The notes under the pieces: generated by a model
Told to the model about the DNA's origin: nothing
Databases searched by the model: none
What the model saw: only the letters and a program-made list of their open reading frames with translations
Part shown: piece by piece, positions 1 to 13,600 of the stretch
How the letters are laid out: every line of letters starts with the position of its first letter
How positions within the stretch are numbered: position 1 is the stretch's first letter
Program-made: the position numbers and the translations under genes
Source of the DNA: Doryteuthis pealeii
Lineage: Eukaryota > Mollusca > Cephalopoda > Myopsida > Loliginidae
Assembly (NCBI GenBank): GCA_023376005.1
Contig: CM042142.1
Span: 50,223,884 to 50,287,883 of the forward strand
Length of the DNA stretch: 64,000 nt
Reading direction: 5' to 3'

Positions 1-338
1 ATCCCAGGGGCCATCTCCCAGGCAACACCTGCCTCCTTTTTTTTTCAAGGGACAGAGCTGGGTTTATTGCCCAGTGCCTTGGGGGAATCCCAAGGGGATT
101 CACACAATTTTTGTGCATGCCATGCCATGAGCTTCAGTTCATGGGTGATCCCACATTAATAGGACCTTGTGTCTGACCCACATAAGTGGGATGCATGGTA
201 AACATATTATTTAATGGGACAGTCCATTTCTATTCTACATGTCCCCCTTCCCCCCTCTGATCACGGGATGGATTGATGTGGTCAATTGCAGGTTTGCAAC
301 TGCAAGTTTTTCCAAATAGGTATGCAGTTGTCCTTGTG
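1..338. other. Unassigned sequence left of family A copy
   Basis: No coding exon recognised. It includes a short internal hairpin around 80-102 (TTGGGGGAATCCCAAGGGG). The terminal exon of the SLC35E1-like gene was looked for here and not found. Confidence 0.5.
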
Positions 339-806
339 GGATGGGACCCTAACAGGTACTACCACTCCGGGTCAAAGTGGACCAGGGAGCAATGGTGATG
401 AAGGGGTGCTCCACATTCCCCAAACCTCCAAAACTGGAACCTCACCATCAGATAGAGTTTAACGTCATTCCCAGGACATGTAGACCCGCAGCCACCACCT
501 TCTAGCACCCATATGATAAAAAGTGTTGGGGCTTGCTATAAGAGCAATAGGGTTGGCGGCAATCATATAGGTGCTAGGGCTTGACGTGACCAGCCAATTG
601 ATCGGAGGGGGTCTCTCCGACCATCCGTCTAGCTTAAGTAAGGCTCTAAGTGGACTGTTGCATGTCATGGACTGCTCATCCACCAAGACTCCGTCCTTAA
701 GCATCACAGGTCGCCACCCACGGCCAACAGGTGGCCCCATTTGGGGGAATCTTACCCCTCTGCACAGGTGCAGTCGGTGCATTCTAATGCCCCAGCCGAC
801 AGGGCA
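339..806 (-). mobile_element. Family A retroposon copy, tail lost
   Basis: Covers the 5' part of family A (sense strand minus), from the GCCCTGTCGG end at about 806 to the GGGTCCCATC block at 340. The 3' tail is missing and replaced by unrelated sequence. Confidence 0.8.
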
Positions 807-853
807 GACAAAACAAAAACAAAAGAGCTAAGTGAGAGGAACACTAAACTTAC

Positions 854-1099
854 CTTATTATATAAAAGAACACCCAAAATTGCAATCAGCATTCCTAAAC
901 AGTTAACTGGTGTGACAGGATTCTGCAACATGATTATAGATGCAGTGATAATGACAATTCTTTTCATGGCGTTGGCCACTGCATAGCTTAGAGGCGTAAC
1001 CAAAGCCAAAATCGTAAAAGCTATGAGATTCTGCAGAGTGTTGAAAAATCCATCCAACATTAACAGTAAAATTACAGTCGTCAATTTTATATTGCTAGT
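854..1099 (-). CDS. SLC35E1: SLC35E1-like exon 5
   Basis: A 246-bp exon (82 codons, phase 0 at both ends), acceptor TTTTTTCAG, donor GTAAGT. It reads [20 protein letters not shown], then [40 protein letters not shown] and [20 protein letters not shown], then NK. This is the most conserved part of the family (SPLSYSVANATKRI and LRNPVT in human). Translation past LLYNK runs into the intron, so the coding sequence continues in an exon beyond the left edge. Confidence 0.94.
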
Positions 1100-3001
1100 C
1101 TGAAAAAAAAGAAGCCAAAAAAATTATCAATTAAAATATGAAATAAAAATGAAACTAGTCATCATTATTGAATTTACCAGCAGTAAATTAAAGGGTAATT
1201 TATGAGGAAGTGCGTCCCGGTCTCCTACCTCAAAAATTGCTACCCGGTGACTATTAAAATAACAACCCCAGCTCAGTCTATTCAAAACTATCCATCTTCA
1301 TATCTATCTATCTATCTATCTAAATTTGTTCATATTTATCTATATTACTTTAAATACTAAGATTTTTTTTTATTCATGTTTATTTAATGTCTTGTTTTTA
1401 GTTTAAATAAACAAGAATTATGACAAAAAAGATGCGACCCGCCCCCAAATATATTTACTTGTCGACAATATCTATATCTCCATTTGTTCATATCTATCTA
1501 TATTATTTTGTTTGTTTATCCTATCTATCTATCTCAGTCTATTCCAAACTATATATCCATCTTCATATCTAAACAAAAATTACGATAAATAAACAAGAAT
1601 TACAATGAGCTGGGGTTGTTATTTTGATAGTCACCGGGTAGCAATTTTTGAGGCAGGAGACCAGGACACACTTCCTCATAAATTACCAATTAAAGATGTA
1701 GGTTAGTGATTTAGTAGCAACATATTTGTTATAAATATAAAATTTCCAGTTATTTCCTATAAGTCTAACATAAACAAAGGGGAACCACTCTTGACTGATA
1801 AAATATTTATTTATTTATTTATTTATTGATCTACTAGGAAAAAAGAAGATGGGTTTAGGGTTTAGGGGTGGGGTTAGTTTAATGGGAAAATAAATAAATA
1901 ATTTATCAGTCAAGAGTGGTTCCCCTTTGTTTATGTTAGACTTATAGGAAATAACCTATTAGATATTCCATGAACATATAAGTAATCTTTTTCAATATTT
2001 TTCATTGTGATTTTTTTCAATTAGCTATTTTTAATAACTTAAAATAATTTCATGAAATGCCCTGTATTATAGAACACATTTTTTATGATATTGTTCTATG
2101 TGATGCCATTCCTTCTACCCAGGTGATTCTGGGTAGCTGCTTCTAGTACATATATAAAGGACAGTTGGTGTGTATCTATGTCCAGATGAAACTATGAAAA
2201 TAAAACCATTAACAACAAAGTAAATGTATATATACATTAAATATCACTTGTTCTTGCTTTTTCTGCAAAAAATTATGAAGATTTTATTTATATTTGAAGG
2301 CATTTAAAAAATTATTTTTTTTGTTTATGTTAGACTTATAGGAAATAACCAAATTTCCTTATGTAAATGCTTTTTTACTTTCGATGAAAATAAGAAAGGC
2401 ATCCAAAAGGGAAATGATAGTGGAGAACACATAAATCAACTTTACACTATTTCTTATTTGAAACATTGTTTCAGTTTTCAAACAAACATAATTTTGGAAC
2501 AAATCATGTCTGAGAACAAAGGTTCCACTATATTAAAACTGTAGGCTAGTGATTTACTAGTAACATATCAGTTATTAGTGATGAAAAAATTCAGATATAC
2601 TTAAATATCTATGAGATGATAAACTTTAAATTGATGGCAATTTTGTTAGAATATGAATTAAAGAAAATGTTAAATTTATTTCAAATTATTACAAAATTTA
2701 CTACACTCTAATCCTAACAGAAGTTATGAATGAAGAAAGAGAAAAGAAGTCACTCTTCATTATATACATAGATTGTAAATTGATATTAGTAGAAAAGAAA
2801 ATCCACATCTCTCTCTCTTACTAGCCACTTCTCTCTCTCTCTCTTTTTCTCTCACCACTCCTCTCTTTTATTCTTGCTGGCCACCTACCTCTCTCTCTTT
2901 TATTCTTGTGGGCCATCTACCTCTCGCATTCATGTTAGCTGGCCACATCTCTCTCTCTCTCTCTCTCTCTCTCTAGCCATTTCTTTTGCTCTCTCTCTCT
3001 C

Positions 3002-3039
<38 letters not shown>

Positions 3040-3075
3040 CTATCTCACACTCTTAACATTTCTCTCGCTAGCCAC

Positions 3076-3106
<31 letters not shown>

Positions 3107-6100
3107 TCTCCACATCTCTTTCTCTTGCTAGCCACTTTTCTCTCTCTCTCTATTGCTCTCACCACTCCTCTCTTTTGTTCTTGCTGGCCACCTACTTCTC
3201 TCTCTTTTATTCTTGTGGGCCATCTACCTCTCTCTTTCATGTTTGCTGGCCACATCTCTCTCTCTCTCTCTAGCCACTTCTCTTTCTCCATTTCTTTTGC
3301 TCTCTCTCTCTCGCCACTTCTCACACTCTTAACATCTCTCTTGCTAGCCACTTCTCTCTCTCTCTCACACACACTCTACATCTCTCTTTCTCTCGCTAGC
3401 CACTTCTCTCTCCCTCTCACCACTCCTCTCTTTTGTTCTTGCTGGCCACATCTCTCTTTCTCTCTCTCTGATGGTAAATTGATATCAGTAGAGAAGAAAA
3501 TCTGAAAAGTGGATTCAAATTTTGCTTGCTGTGTGACTTCCACATCTGAGAAAGAGGCATGAATCTGATACATTTTGTGTTCTGTCTAATCATCAGTAAT
3601 CTTGATGAAAATCTTGTTGCTGTCACATTTTGATCATTAATGAGGAGATGCTGAGCAAGTCTAGAGACTGATTATCTTAAGATTAGAAACATGAGACCAC
3701 TTCGTGTAAATTAAGGTCTATGGTGGTCTTCAAATAAAAAATTGTAACCTTTTTTACAAAAGACCAGAGAGAGAGAGAGAGATGTGCCAGTCAAGGATGT
3801 GAAAGAGAGAAAGTGTGAAAGAAAGAGAGATGGTCAGTAAGGGCATGAGAGAGAGATACCTGGTGAGGGTAAGAGAAAGAGAGATAGGAGGGTCAGCTGA
3901 AAAAGATAGTCTCATGAAATATGACTACATGAGCTTCATATTTCAACATACTCCGTTTGCAGTCCACACACTTCTTCCATTGGTGTTGCAGTACTTGGAT
4001 ACCATTGGTCAAAAAAGTCATCAACATCATATGAATTTTTTGGCTCACCCTCATATATCTGAGAGAGAGAGAGAGAGAGAGAGGTAGATGGCCCGCAAGA
4101 ATAAAACAGAGAGAAGGTAGGAACAGAGAGAGAAAAGAAAAGAGAGAGAGAGAGAAAGAGAGAAGAGAAAAAAGTGGCTAGAGAGAGAGAGAGAGAGATG
4201 TTGAGAGTGTGTGAGAGAGAGAAGAGGAGAGAGAGAGAGACAATGAGAAGAGAGAGAGAGAGACAATGAGAAGAGAGAGAGAGAAAGAGAGCAATAGTGG
4301 TGAAAGAGAGAGAGAGAGAAGTGGCTAGAGAGAGAGCGAGAGAGAGCAAGTAAGTAAGAAGGTGAGATAAATGGTTGATGAGAGAGAGAGAGATAGAGAG
4401 AGAAATAAATGATTAGCAAAAAGGAGAAAGATAAGGAAACCATTTATTTTACATTGTTTAGATTAGAATTATAACAATTAGTAATTTTAGAATTATCTAC
4501 ACTGTAAATTGTTTAAATCAGAATGACAACAAAAAACAAACAAAAAAAACCCCCAGAAAAAAACAGCATTTTAATGATTATCAAATAATGGTAATACTCA
4601 CAATAGTATCAATATTTGTTATTATTCTTCTCAAATCATATAAAAACCAAACCGGGAAGAAGCAAAGACCTGCCCACTGTGCAAGCATCACCAACAGACG
4701 TATATGATGAACACCAGTATCTTTTAAACACTGAAAAATAAATGTAAATAATAATGAAAAGAAATCTCATTTAAGTTTATCAGAAATTGTCAGACCAAAC
4801 ATGGATACATTTTAAGATCATTTAAGATCATTTTCAGTCAGCTAAAGACTACAAAACAATTTCATCTCCATTCCCTTAATTTTTGAGATAATTTGTATTA
4901 TTCAGACTATTGTCCTCGTCTTTATTGTTATCTGCACAACGTTTTGGCCAATGTGTCCTCCGGCTTTCTTCAGATATTTCTTGTCGGACTGAGTCGACAC
5001 CGGAGGACACATTGGACAAAACATTGTGCAGATAACAATAAATATATATATATATAAAATAAAATAATATAATATGAATAATACAATTTCATAGCCATTG
5101 AAAATTTTTTTTAAAAAGTGTCCAATTTTCTTTCAAGAATTTTCAATTTTGCCAACAAACTAATAGATTCAAGGTTTTAAGATATTCATTTAAACTTGGC
5201 TTCAGCATTGCTAAAGCTGCTCAAATAATTAAGGAAACAATAATGTCTGAACATTTTGGTTCACCATGAACTCTCAATTGACTAAACAAATAAAAACACT
5301 TTTGACACACACTTCCCTTATTTTATTTCTCTGTTGGATTATGTAAAAATATTTATTACACCGAATAACCCCTTTCATAATAATACAAGAATGGCTCAAT
5401 AAGTCTGTAGCCCGATATGTAGTTACTGAATTTGTTTTGCTGACACACAAAGGAATAAAAGGATTACAGTTCAAATCTCACTGGCAATTTTCTTTTTTTT
5501 AAATTCTATTTTTTTTCTATTCCTGTTTAATCAGTGGTCACAGGATGCTGAAAAGTTCTCAGTCCAACCAAATGGAAATAACCTAGCTGGTTCCAACCAA
5601 TGAATTCACCTGTGGTGAATTCATGGAAAGAGTAACAAGCAGTCCCCAAACCCCGCATGCATATCCCCATTAGGGAGATGCCCATGTTTGCCGCAGATTT
5701 CCCACAGAAATGATACATTGCTAGTAGTCATCAAACAAGCATTCTACTAGATGTACGATATCTAGCAACTTAGTCTACATGATCCATGATGATTTTTGTT
5801 CTCCTGTTATAAAGGGATTTATTTATGAATGCAAACTAGTAAATCCACCCCCTGTGAACCTCTTTATTTTTTATTCACTCTGTCAAAATTTTACTCACCC
5901 CTGGGGTGTCTATATGGACCACTTTGAGAAGCTTTGACCTAGAGCAATGGTTCCCACACTCTTTCAGGCTAGCACCCCCTTGGCTTCCCAGTGGATTCCT
6001 AGCACTCTCCCCTCCTCATACATACATGTGAACACACGTTTTTTTTGGTATCCTTCAAATTGAAAGTAACAAGATTAAACATAAAGATGTATTTCACAAA

Positions 6101-7238
6101 TAAAACGTAATTTACATAACAAAACTATGCATTCGTTTATAATTATTATGTCAGTTTTATTATGTATAAACTGCATACGTGTTTCTTTATCTTAGTGTTT
6201 ATGACATATATTTTGTCATTTAGATTTTGTAAAAAAACAAGTTATTTATTAACTGCTCCTAATGCCATCCTGTCACCCCCCTCATCGCCCCTTTTTGCCT
6301 CATTGCTCCCCAGCGCCCTTTTTTGCCTCACCACTCCCCTAGTTCTTTCCTCTACCCACTTTGGGAACCAATGACCTAAAGCATTGGTTGATTGGATTTT
6401 ACAGAATGTCAACACTTGTTTGGTTAGTTTATCCAAAGACACTTTTGTTTTATTTATTTTTGATGGGAACTCAATTTTTTTAAACACATTTTTAAAACTC
6501 ATTTCTTTCTATTTAATCCATAGATAGGACCCTAACAGGTACTACCACTCCGGGTCAGAGTGGACCTGGGAGTAATGGTGATGAAGGGGTACTACATTGC
6601 CCAGAGCTCCAGAATTGGAACTTCACCATCAAATATTTAACGGTATATCCAAGATATTGAGTCCCTCAGCCACCACCTTCAGGCACATATATAATACAAA
6701 GGGTATTTCCATAAGGGCAATAGGGTTGGGACAATCATATAGGTGTTAGGGTTTGACATAATCAGCTGACTGATCGGAGAGGGCCTCTCTGACTGCCCGT
6801 CTAGCCTAAGTAAAGGCCAAAGTGGAGTGTTGCATGTCATGGACTGCTCATTCTCCAGGATTCTGTCCTTAAGCATCACGGGTTGCCACCCACAACCAAC
6901 AAGTGGCCCCATTGGAGGGTCTTACCTCTCTGCAGAGGTGCAGTTGGTATATTCTAAAGCCCCAGCCAACAGGGCTCCTAGAGAATTGAATTGTATATGT
7001 TATTCCACATTTTCATCCTGCAGTTCAATACTCTACATTCTTTGTTTTTGAAGTTTTTAACTTTTAAAAGAAAAAGTAGAAGAAAAAAGAAAAAGTATAA
7101 AAAAAAAGAAAATAGGACCGTGAGCCTTTCAGTACCCCTCAGACAAAAATTAATAAGTTTCATTATACTGTTTTCCTTTAATTCATACAGATTTTCAAAC
7201 CAGACTGTATCATCTGTAGAGGGGTAATATGTAATATG

Positions 7239-7277
<39 letters not shown>

Positions 7278-7579
7278 TTTGGTGGTTGGTTTTGAAGGCT
7301 ATCACAATGCAAGTATAAAGAAAAATAAGTTAACTATGGTGTTGTTTATTAATCTGGATTTATTCTTAATATTTCTTAAGATTTCTGAAGGTCACTAGCA
7401 ACACCTTCAGTTTCAGAAATCTGTAGAAGAGATTTTATCTCAAAATATTAAGAATAAATTTGAGGTTAATAAACAACACCATAGTTACCTTATTTTTCTT
7501 CACACTTGCATTGTGATAGCCTTCAAAACCAACCACCATACCAATATATACACAATGCTTCAAGCAAAATATAAAACAC

Positions 7580-7619
<40 letters not shown>

Positions 7620-10600
7620 TACATACATACATACATACATACATATCTAAGCACAATAAACCTGTACGAATTGACATGCCGTTTAAAATCAATCAATAAA
7701 TCAATGTATCCTTTTATTACCCTCCCCAAAAAGGTGTCCTGGGTATGAAAGTGGGGACTCTCTTGTCGATTTTGACGCATGAGGGTTCATCCACTGAATA
7801 ACCTACAGTGTTTTGTTTATAGTGGTGAAAGCTTGTGTTGGACCATCCACACTTTTTGGCACTGTCAATAGGAAAGAATTGGTGCAGAAGGAATACTACA
7901 AATCCAATCAACGACTGACCTCAGGTTTTTCAAATTCAGAGTTTTCCTTCTCCTAGTCTGGTAACCTATCCAAGGTTAAAGAGCCTAGTTTGCCCTACTA
8001 TTTTACCCAAAGCTGGAGGGAGAATATATGGATTATTACCTTTCCCAAGGGTATTAGTGCTATCTGAAAATGCAAACAGCCTTGTCTAGGATTTGAACTC
8101 GGGTTGACAAGTCCATTTCCCATGACTATCCATTAAGCAATGTACCTCCATACAAATGATGACACTAAACTGCATATGATGAGGCTCTTTTCTGGATATT
8201 TGGGGAAAGTGAGTACCTCTTCATTGCCATTACTCTCAGGTCGACTGACACAGAGTGGTAGTACCTGTTAGGATTCCCCTTATGTGTCAAATAGAATATC
8301 TGCCTTGCAACCACAAGGTTCCAAGTTTGATACCAGCTCTCACTAACTCAGTGCATGAGTAGCTCAGCTTGGATCTGTACAATAAAGTGGTGAGCTGTTT
8401 GGCTGATACCAACAATAGACCACTCTGGAGACTTTACTTTTAGATCTGTTTAAAATTTATATTCAACAGAACAGTACGCAAAAAAAAAAAAAAAAAAGAA
8501 AAAAGAAATCTTTTAAATCTCTTAAGAAACTATTACATAAACAATGTAAATATGGTCACATTTCCTTAACCCATAGGGCATAAAATAGCCCTAGACAGGT
8601 TGACATGCCATTAAAATCAATCAATAAATTCTACACATTTCTAATTAAACCTTTATCTACTACTGCCATCAGCAATAGCCATGTCCCAAATGGTTGGCAA
8701 GCGAGTATAGCTGATCCTTTACAACTGAATAGAAATGTATTCATTTAATTCATTTTTTTTCTTTTTTTTTTTTAAACTCTAAACCATTTTCTAAGAGCTG
8801 ACAATCTCAGGCATTTTTGAGCGGTCTGGCATTTTGATTGCCGGGTACTCTGGTAGATAAAGGGATAAAAATTTTGGACCATATGACCTTTTGCGATCTC
8901 GATTAGTGGGGACCTTTTTTCCATTTACACCGTCAAAATCCGGTTTATTGTTAACAGACGATTTTTAGAGTTTTCTTTTTTAAAATATAAAACTAACCCC
9001 TAACCCTAACTGGATTTTGACGGTGTAAATGAGAAAAGTGTCCCCACGAACCAAGATCTCGAAAGGGATGCCTAAAGGTCATATGGTCCAAAATTTTAAT
9101 TAATTTTCGAAAAAATTGAAATTTTTATTGAGAACAGAATAAGTTTATATTTATTTTGGTCCTTATAAAAAAAAATTGAAGAAAAAAATAAAATAAATAA
9201 AAACACATCTGGGATTGTCAAAGTATACAAAAATTATTAAGGTGATTTCTTTACAAAATGACAAAGTATAGAAATATATCCATTGTGTGTATGTTTTTTT
9301 ATTTAGATATATAAAGATTCATTTTAAGAATACAATCCCATTCTTATTCAAATACTTATTGTAAAGTAACATAAAAATACACACAAGTTTATAACTATTA
9401 TTATTTAGAGAATATAAGCAGACACAAAGTTTATAAAGAACATTTGTTTAATGAGAGACAAATTCACTCTATTTTTGTTTGAAGACTCCAACATATGAAC
9501 ATTCCAATTTCATTCAAGCATGAATCCTTTAAAAATAAAACACTCCTTCAGAACTAAATCTTTAGAACCCCCCCCCCAATTTCATCCATAACTAAAAACA
9601 GAATAGCAAATCTGCATTCGTATGGATTCATAATTTCAAAGATAACATTCTTTTCTTCAAGCAAACAAAACCGTTATTTCTACTGACACAAAACAATTAT
9701 TTGAACCGTACAAAAATGTAGAATAATCATACTAGTTCCAATTACCGTCGAATTGGTAAGACAAGGCAGCAAGCAGTCGTAACTTAATACGAATGTTTTG
9801 CTGCAATTACTTATATTTGAAGTGAGCACACTCGTGCACTCACTCCAAAAATGTTATTCAATTTAAAAAGCAAGATACAATAAATGTGAACACAACTTGG
9901 CATATAGCCGCAGGATTTGTTGGGAGGGAAGGGTAACAAAACTGGTCATACTACTACATGGGTCTATTTAGCTAGGTTCACTCGCTGACCGATCCATACC
10001 AAAAAAATAAACTCTTGCGTTCTCTCCTTGCTCAGCCTACTTACACCAAAATACCTCTTTCGCTCTGTGACTTTACTTTACTTAATTTCCCCATTATCGA
10101 AAAAATGGTTTTGCTGCAAATACTACTGCAAAATGCCAGGTTATTTATGAAGCCTCCTAACATCATAGAAACCAAGCAGCCAATCAGGACTCTAGGAATG
10201 GAATCAGCTAAATGCATGAGTGGACTATTCTGGATTCCTATAAGTACCAATTGTCTTGGCACTGGTTCAGTTGTGCTTTAGCTTGTTGCTCAAACCAACA
10301 GTACACTAACTCACTTCAACACAAAAGACATTCATAAATCTTTTGGTCTGTCCGCCTGTCTTAGTCCTAGTAGTTTCTTAAATTTTATTTTGTACATGGT
10401 CCTATATGATTTGTTTGGTTTTGTTTTACGGCATATCAACCTCGGTGGGTCATTTGATGCCGACAAAGTTAAGAAATAAATTCATTCTTAATGCATAATA
10501 CAATTTTATTTATAAACTCGTGTTTTTCTATTCAACCCATAGATGGGACCCTAACAGGTACTACCACTCTGGGTCAGAGTTGACTAGGGAGCAATAGTGA

Positions 10601-13600
10601 TGAAGGGGTGCTCCCCAGAACTGGAACCTTACTAGTCTAAGTAAGGTTCTAAGCCCAAGAAAAGCCTAAAGAGGAATATTACAAGTCATGGACTACTCAG
10701 CCACCTGGGTTCTATCCTTAAGCATCATGGGTCGCCACCCACGGCCAACAGGTGGCCCCATTGGGGGAGGCTTACTCCTCTGCAGAGGTGCAGTTGGTGC
10801 ATTCTAACTGCCCCAGAGAACAGGGCGGGGTCCTATATGAATAATTTTTCTAAATTATCTATTTTTCAACATAGATGGGACCCTAACAGGTACTACCACT
10901 CAGGGTCAGAGTGGACCTGGGAGTAATGGCAATAAAGGAGTACTCCACACTCTCCAGAACTGGATCTACACTACCAGATACAGTTTAATATCATAGCCTG
11001 GACACCCACTTTTTTTTTGGCAGTGGGGCTTACCCCTTCAACAGAGGATATAATCAGTGTATTCTAAGCTTCATCGTTGGGGTTACAGTGTATAGTAAAA
11101 TATCACTCAGTATGAAATATTGAACTAAGAGTAAAGAGTAAAATAGCACCAAGCCCAAAATATCTGGTTGGTTGGTTGGATTTTAAAACATGTCAACCCT
11201 TGGGTTATTTTATGCTAAAGCGTTTTGTTTTATTCATTCTTGTTGGATATTCAATTCCTTTTTAAACATTATTTTAACATATTTTTAAAAAAATCTATTT
11301 AACCCATAGGTACTACTAAGTCAGAGTGGATCTGAGAGTAATGGCAATGAAGGGGTACTCCACACTCCTCAGAGCTACAGAATTGGAAACTCACCACTAG
11401 ATGCAGTTTAACATCATACCCAGAACACCCAAATATCTGGTTTAAAATGTATCATAAAATACAAGTAAAGTAAGTAAAGTCGGGTCGGCCTAATGTCGGC
11501 ATCAGCTAGACAACAAAGGAGTTGTGGAGCACCACACCTACCATCAGCTCTTCACTTTACCACATAGATCCCTATGCTACTCATACACTGAGTTGGCGAG
11601 GGCCGGTATCGAACCTGGAACCTTGTGATTCCTCGGCTGATGCTAAACCGGTCCCTCAGTCCTAAATATTAGGGATACAATGTCCTTCATGGCTAATGGG
11701 CTATAAAACTTAAAACTATAAACTTAATATCTCAAAAAAATTTAAAAACTATAAACTTAAAATCTCAACAAATTTTTAAAACTATAAAACTTAAAAATCT
11801 AAACAAATTTTTAAAACTATAAACATAAAATCTCAACAAATTTGGAGTAGTGGTTAGTGAGCTAGATTCTCTCTGTGTGTCCCATACTTCTGGCCCTGTG
11901 CCAAACTCAGAACTAAACGTGGATATTGTGAGTTTTTTTTTTAAATGAGGCAATCAATTGTGAAAGGAAATTTTTATTAAAAAAAAAAAAAAAAATAATT
12001 AAAAAGTATGCGTCTATGAAATCAGCCATTAAATTGTAACAAAGACACCACCTGGTACACCTGACAGTTTGCATTATAATCTCATTAATATAAAGCTGAC
12101 GTGGCTTTTATAGCTCACCTGTGATCTGCAACTTTAGAAATTTCTCACAGGTCTTCACAGTTCCTTTAATTCTATAAGTTCTATAAGTCCAACTTAGCAA
12201 TTTGGGGGAGACAAAATAGAATTGTCTCCCTTTTTACATTAAGGAAGGGGCTTTCCCATGTCACATGTCCGTTTTGGTCACATGGCACGGTGAACACTAG
12301 AATCTTCCTCTTTTACGAACGCAACGTTGGAAGTGACAGACGTAGTCATTGACTTCTCAGCAGCTACGCACATGGTGCCTTGCCTTTGTTCCCAGACCCC
12401 CTGAGAAATACTAAGTTGTTTCCACCCCTTTGTTGTTTGAACCTTTTTCCATGTTCCTTGTGATTCTTTTGTGGTTTAGGATGGGAACATGGTTCCCTTT
12501 TTGTATGTTGTATAATATTATATTGTACTAATTGACTTGTCTTTTTCCCTACCAAATATTCTGGGTTAGGTTATCCTCTTTTAGATAACCTAATGCATTA
12601 AGGATACAGGTGCTACTTATGAGTTAACACCCCACTAATTCTTATAGCTACATTTCTTTGGATTCTCTTCTTACTGTCAATGACTTCATCCAAAATTCCT
12701 AGCAAATAAGGCAATTAAAGTAACCTCCCTTGACTTTCACTTTGAACTAAGCCGGTAGCTATTTTGAAAGTCTCCGTGTGAAATAAACAAATCTTAGAAA
12801 CTTTTTCGAAAACAATACAACTGCATTTTTAACACAAAAATATCATAAAATGTGTCCTTAACAACAATTTAGTTCATTTCAGTTAATGCACACGCACAAT
12901 TTTATGCTAGGAATTTTAACAACTAAAGGTGAAAATTACCCCGAAAAGGGTTGATATGCCATACAACAAAAACAACCAACAAACCTATCTACATGTGTCT
13001 TACCCTGTCATCACTTCAGATAAATAATGGACCATATTGTTGTAATTGTGAGCAAAGAAAGGGAAGAAAAAGAATGTGCTAAACATCAGAAGAAAAAAGA
13101 AAAAAAAAACAAAGGTGCGAGATAGGAAGCAATAGCACTTATCATCTGTTTCCATGAAATATAAAAAAGCAGAAAAGAAAGGAAGAAAAAAGGGAAAAAA
13201 AAGAGAAAAGGGAAAAAGAAAAATAAATTTTGCTAGAGATTATTATACTTTTTACATTTTTAACTATTTTGCAATAGCTCTTATGTAAACATATCAAACG
13301 TAATAGTCAAATTATTATGCTGTGGTATATCCACGGTTTCTACTAGTAAATATATAAATAAAGGAGTCCAAGATAAAGTTGGAACCACAGATCTTATGTA
13401 CGGACTGTATAGACCTGGTTAAATGAATAGTAATTAGAAGTTATAATTAAATTGAAAATCATTAATTTAATGATAAAAATAATGAATCCAGGAGAAAATA
13501 AATTTTAAGATCACTGTATTTGATGTTATAAGACCTCACTATCACCATTTACATTTAATATTACAGTCAGGAAGTTAGACTAGGTATAAGTATTAATAGT

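Noticed and set aside
1..853. Terminal exon of the SLC35E1-like gene
   Set aside because: No frame resembling the C-terminal tail follows a usable acceptor; most of the interval is family A retroposon.
2874..4443. Overlapping Ser/Leu- and Arg/Glu-rich open frames up to 137 codons
   Set aside because: They are translations of (CT)n and (GA)n tracts with no other coding feature.
8995..9012. Possible interstitial telomere scar (CCCCTAACCCTAAC)
   Set aside because: The telomere-like tract sits at the tip of a transposable foldback with its own target duplication, so it arrived with the element.
10041..10262. 73-codon minus frame with [17 protein letters not shown], slightly like the [13 protein letters not shown] block of SLC35E1
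   Set aside because: Only scattered identities, wrong order relative to the real exons, no plausible splice sites and no other matching block nearby.
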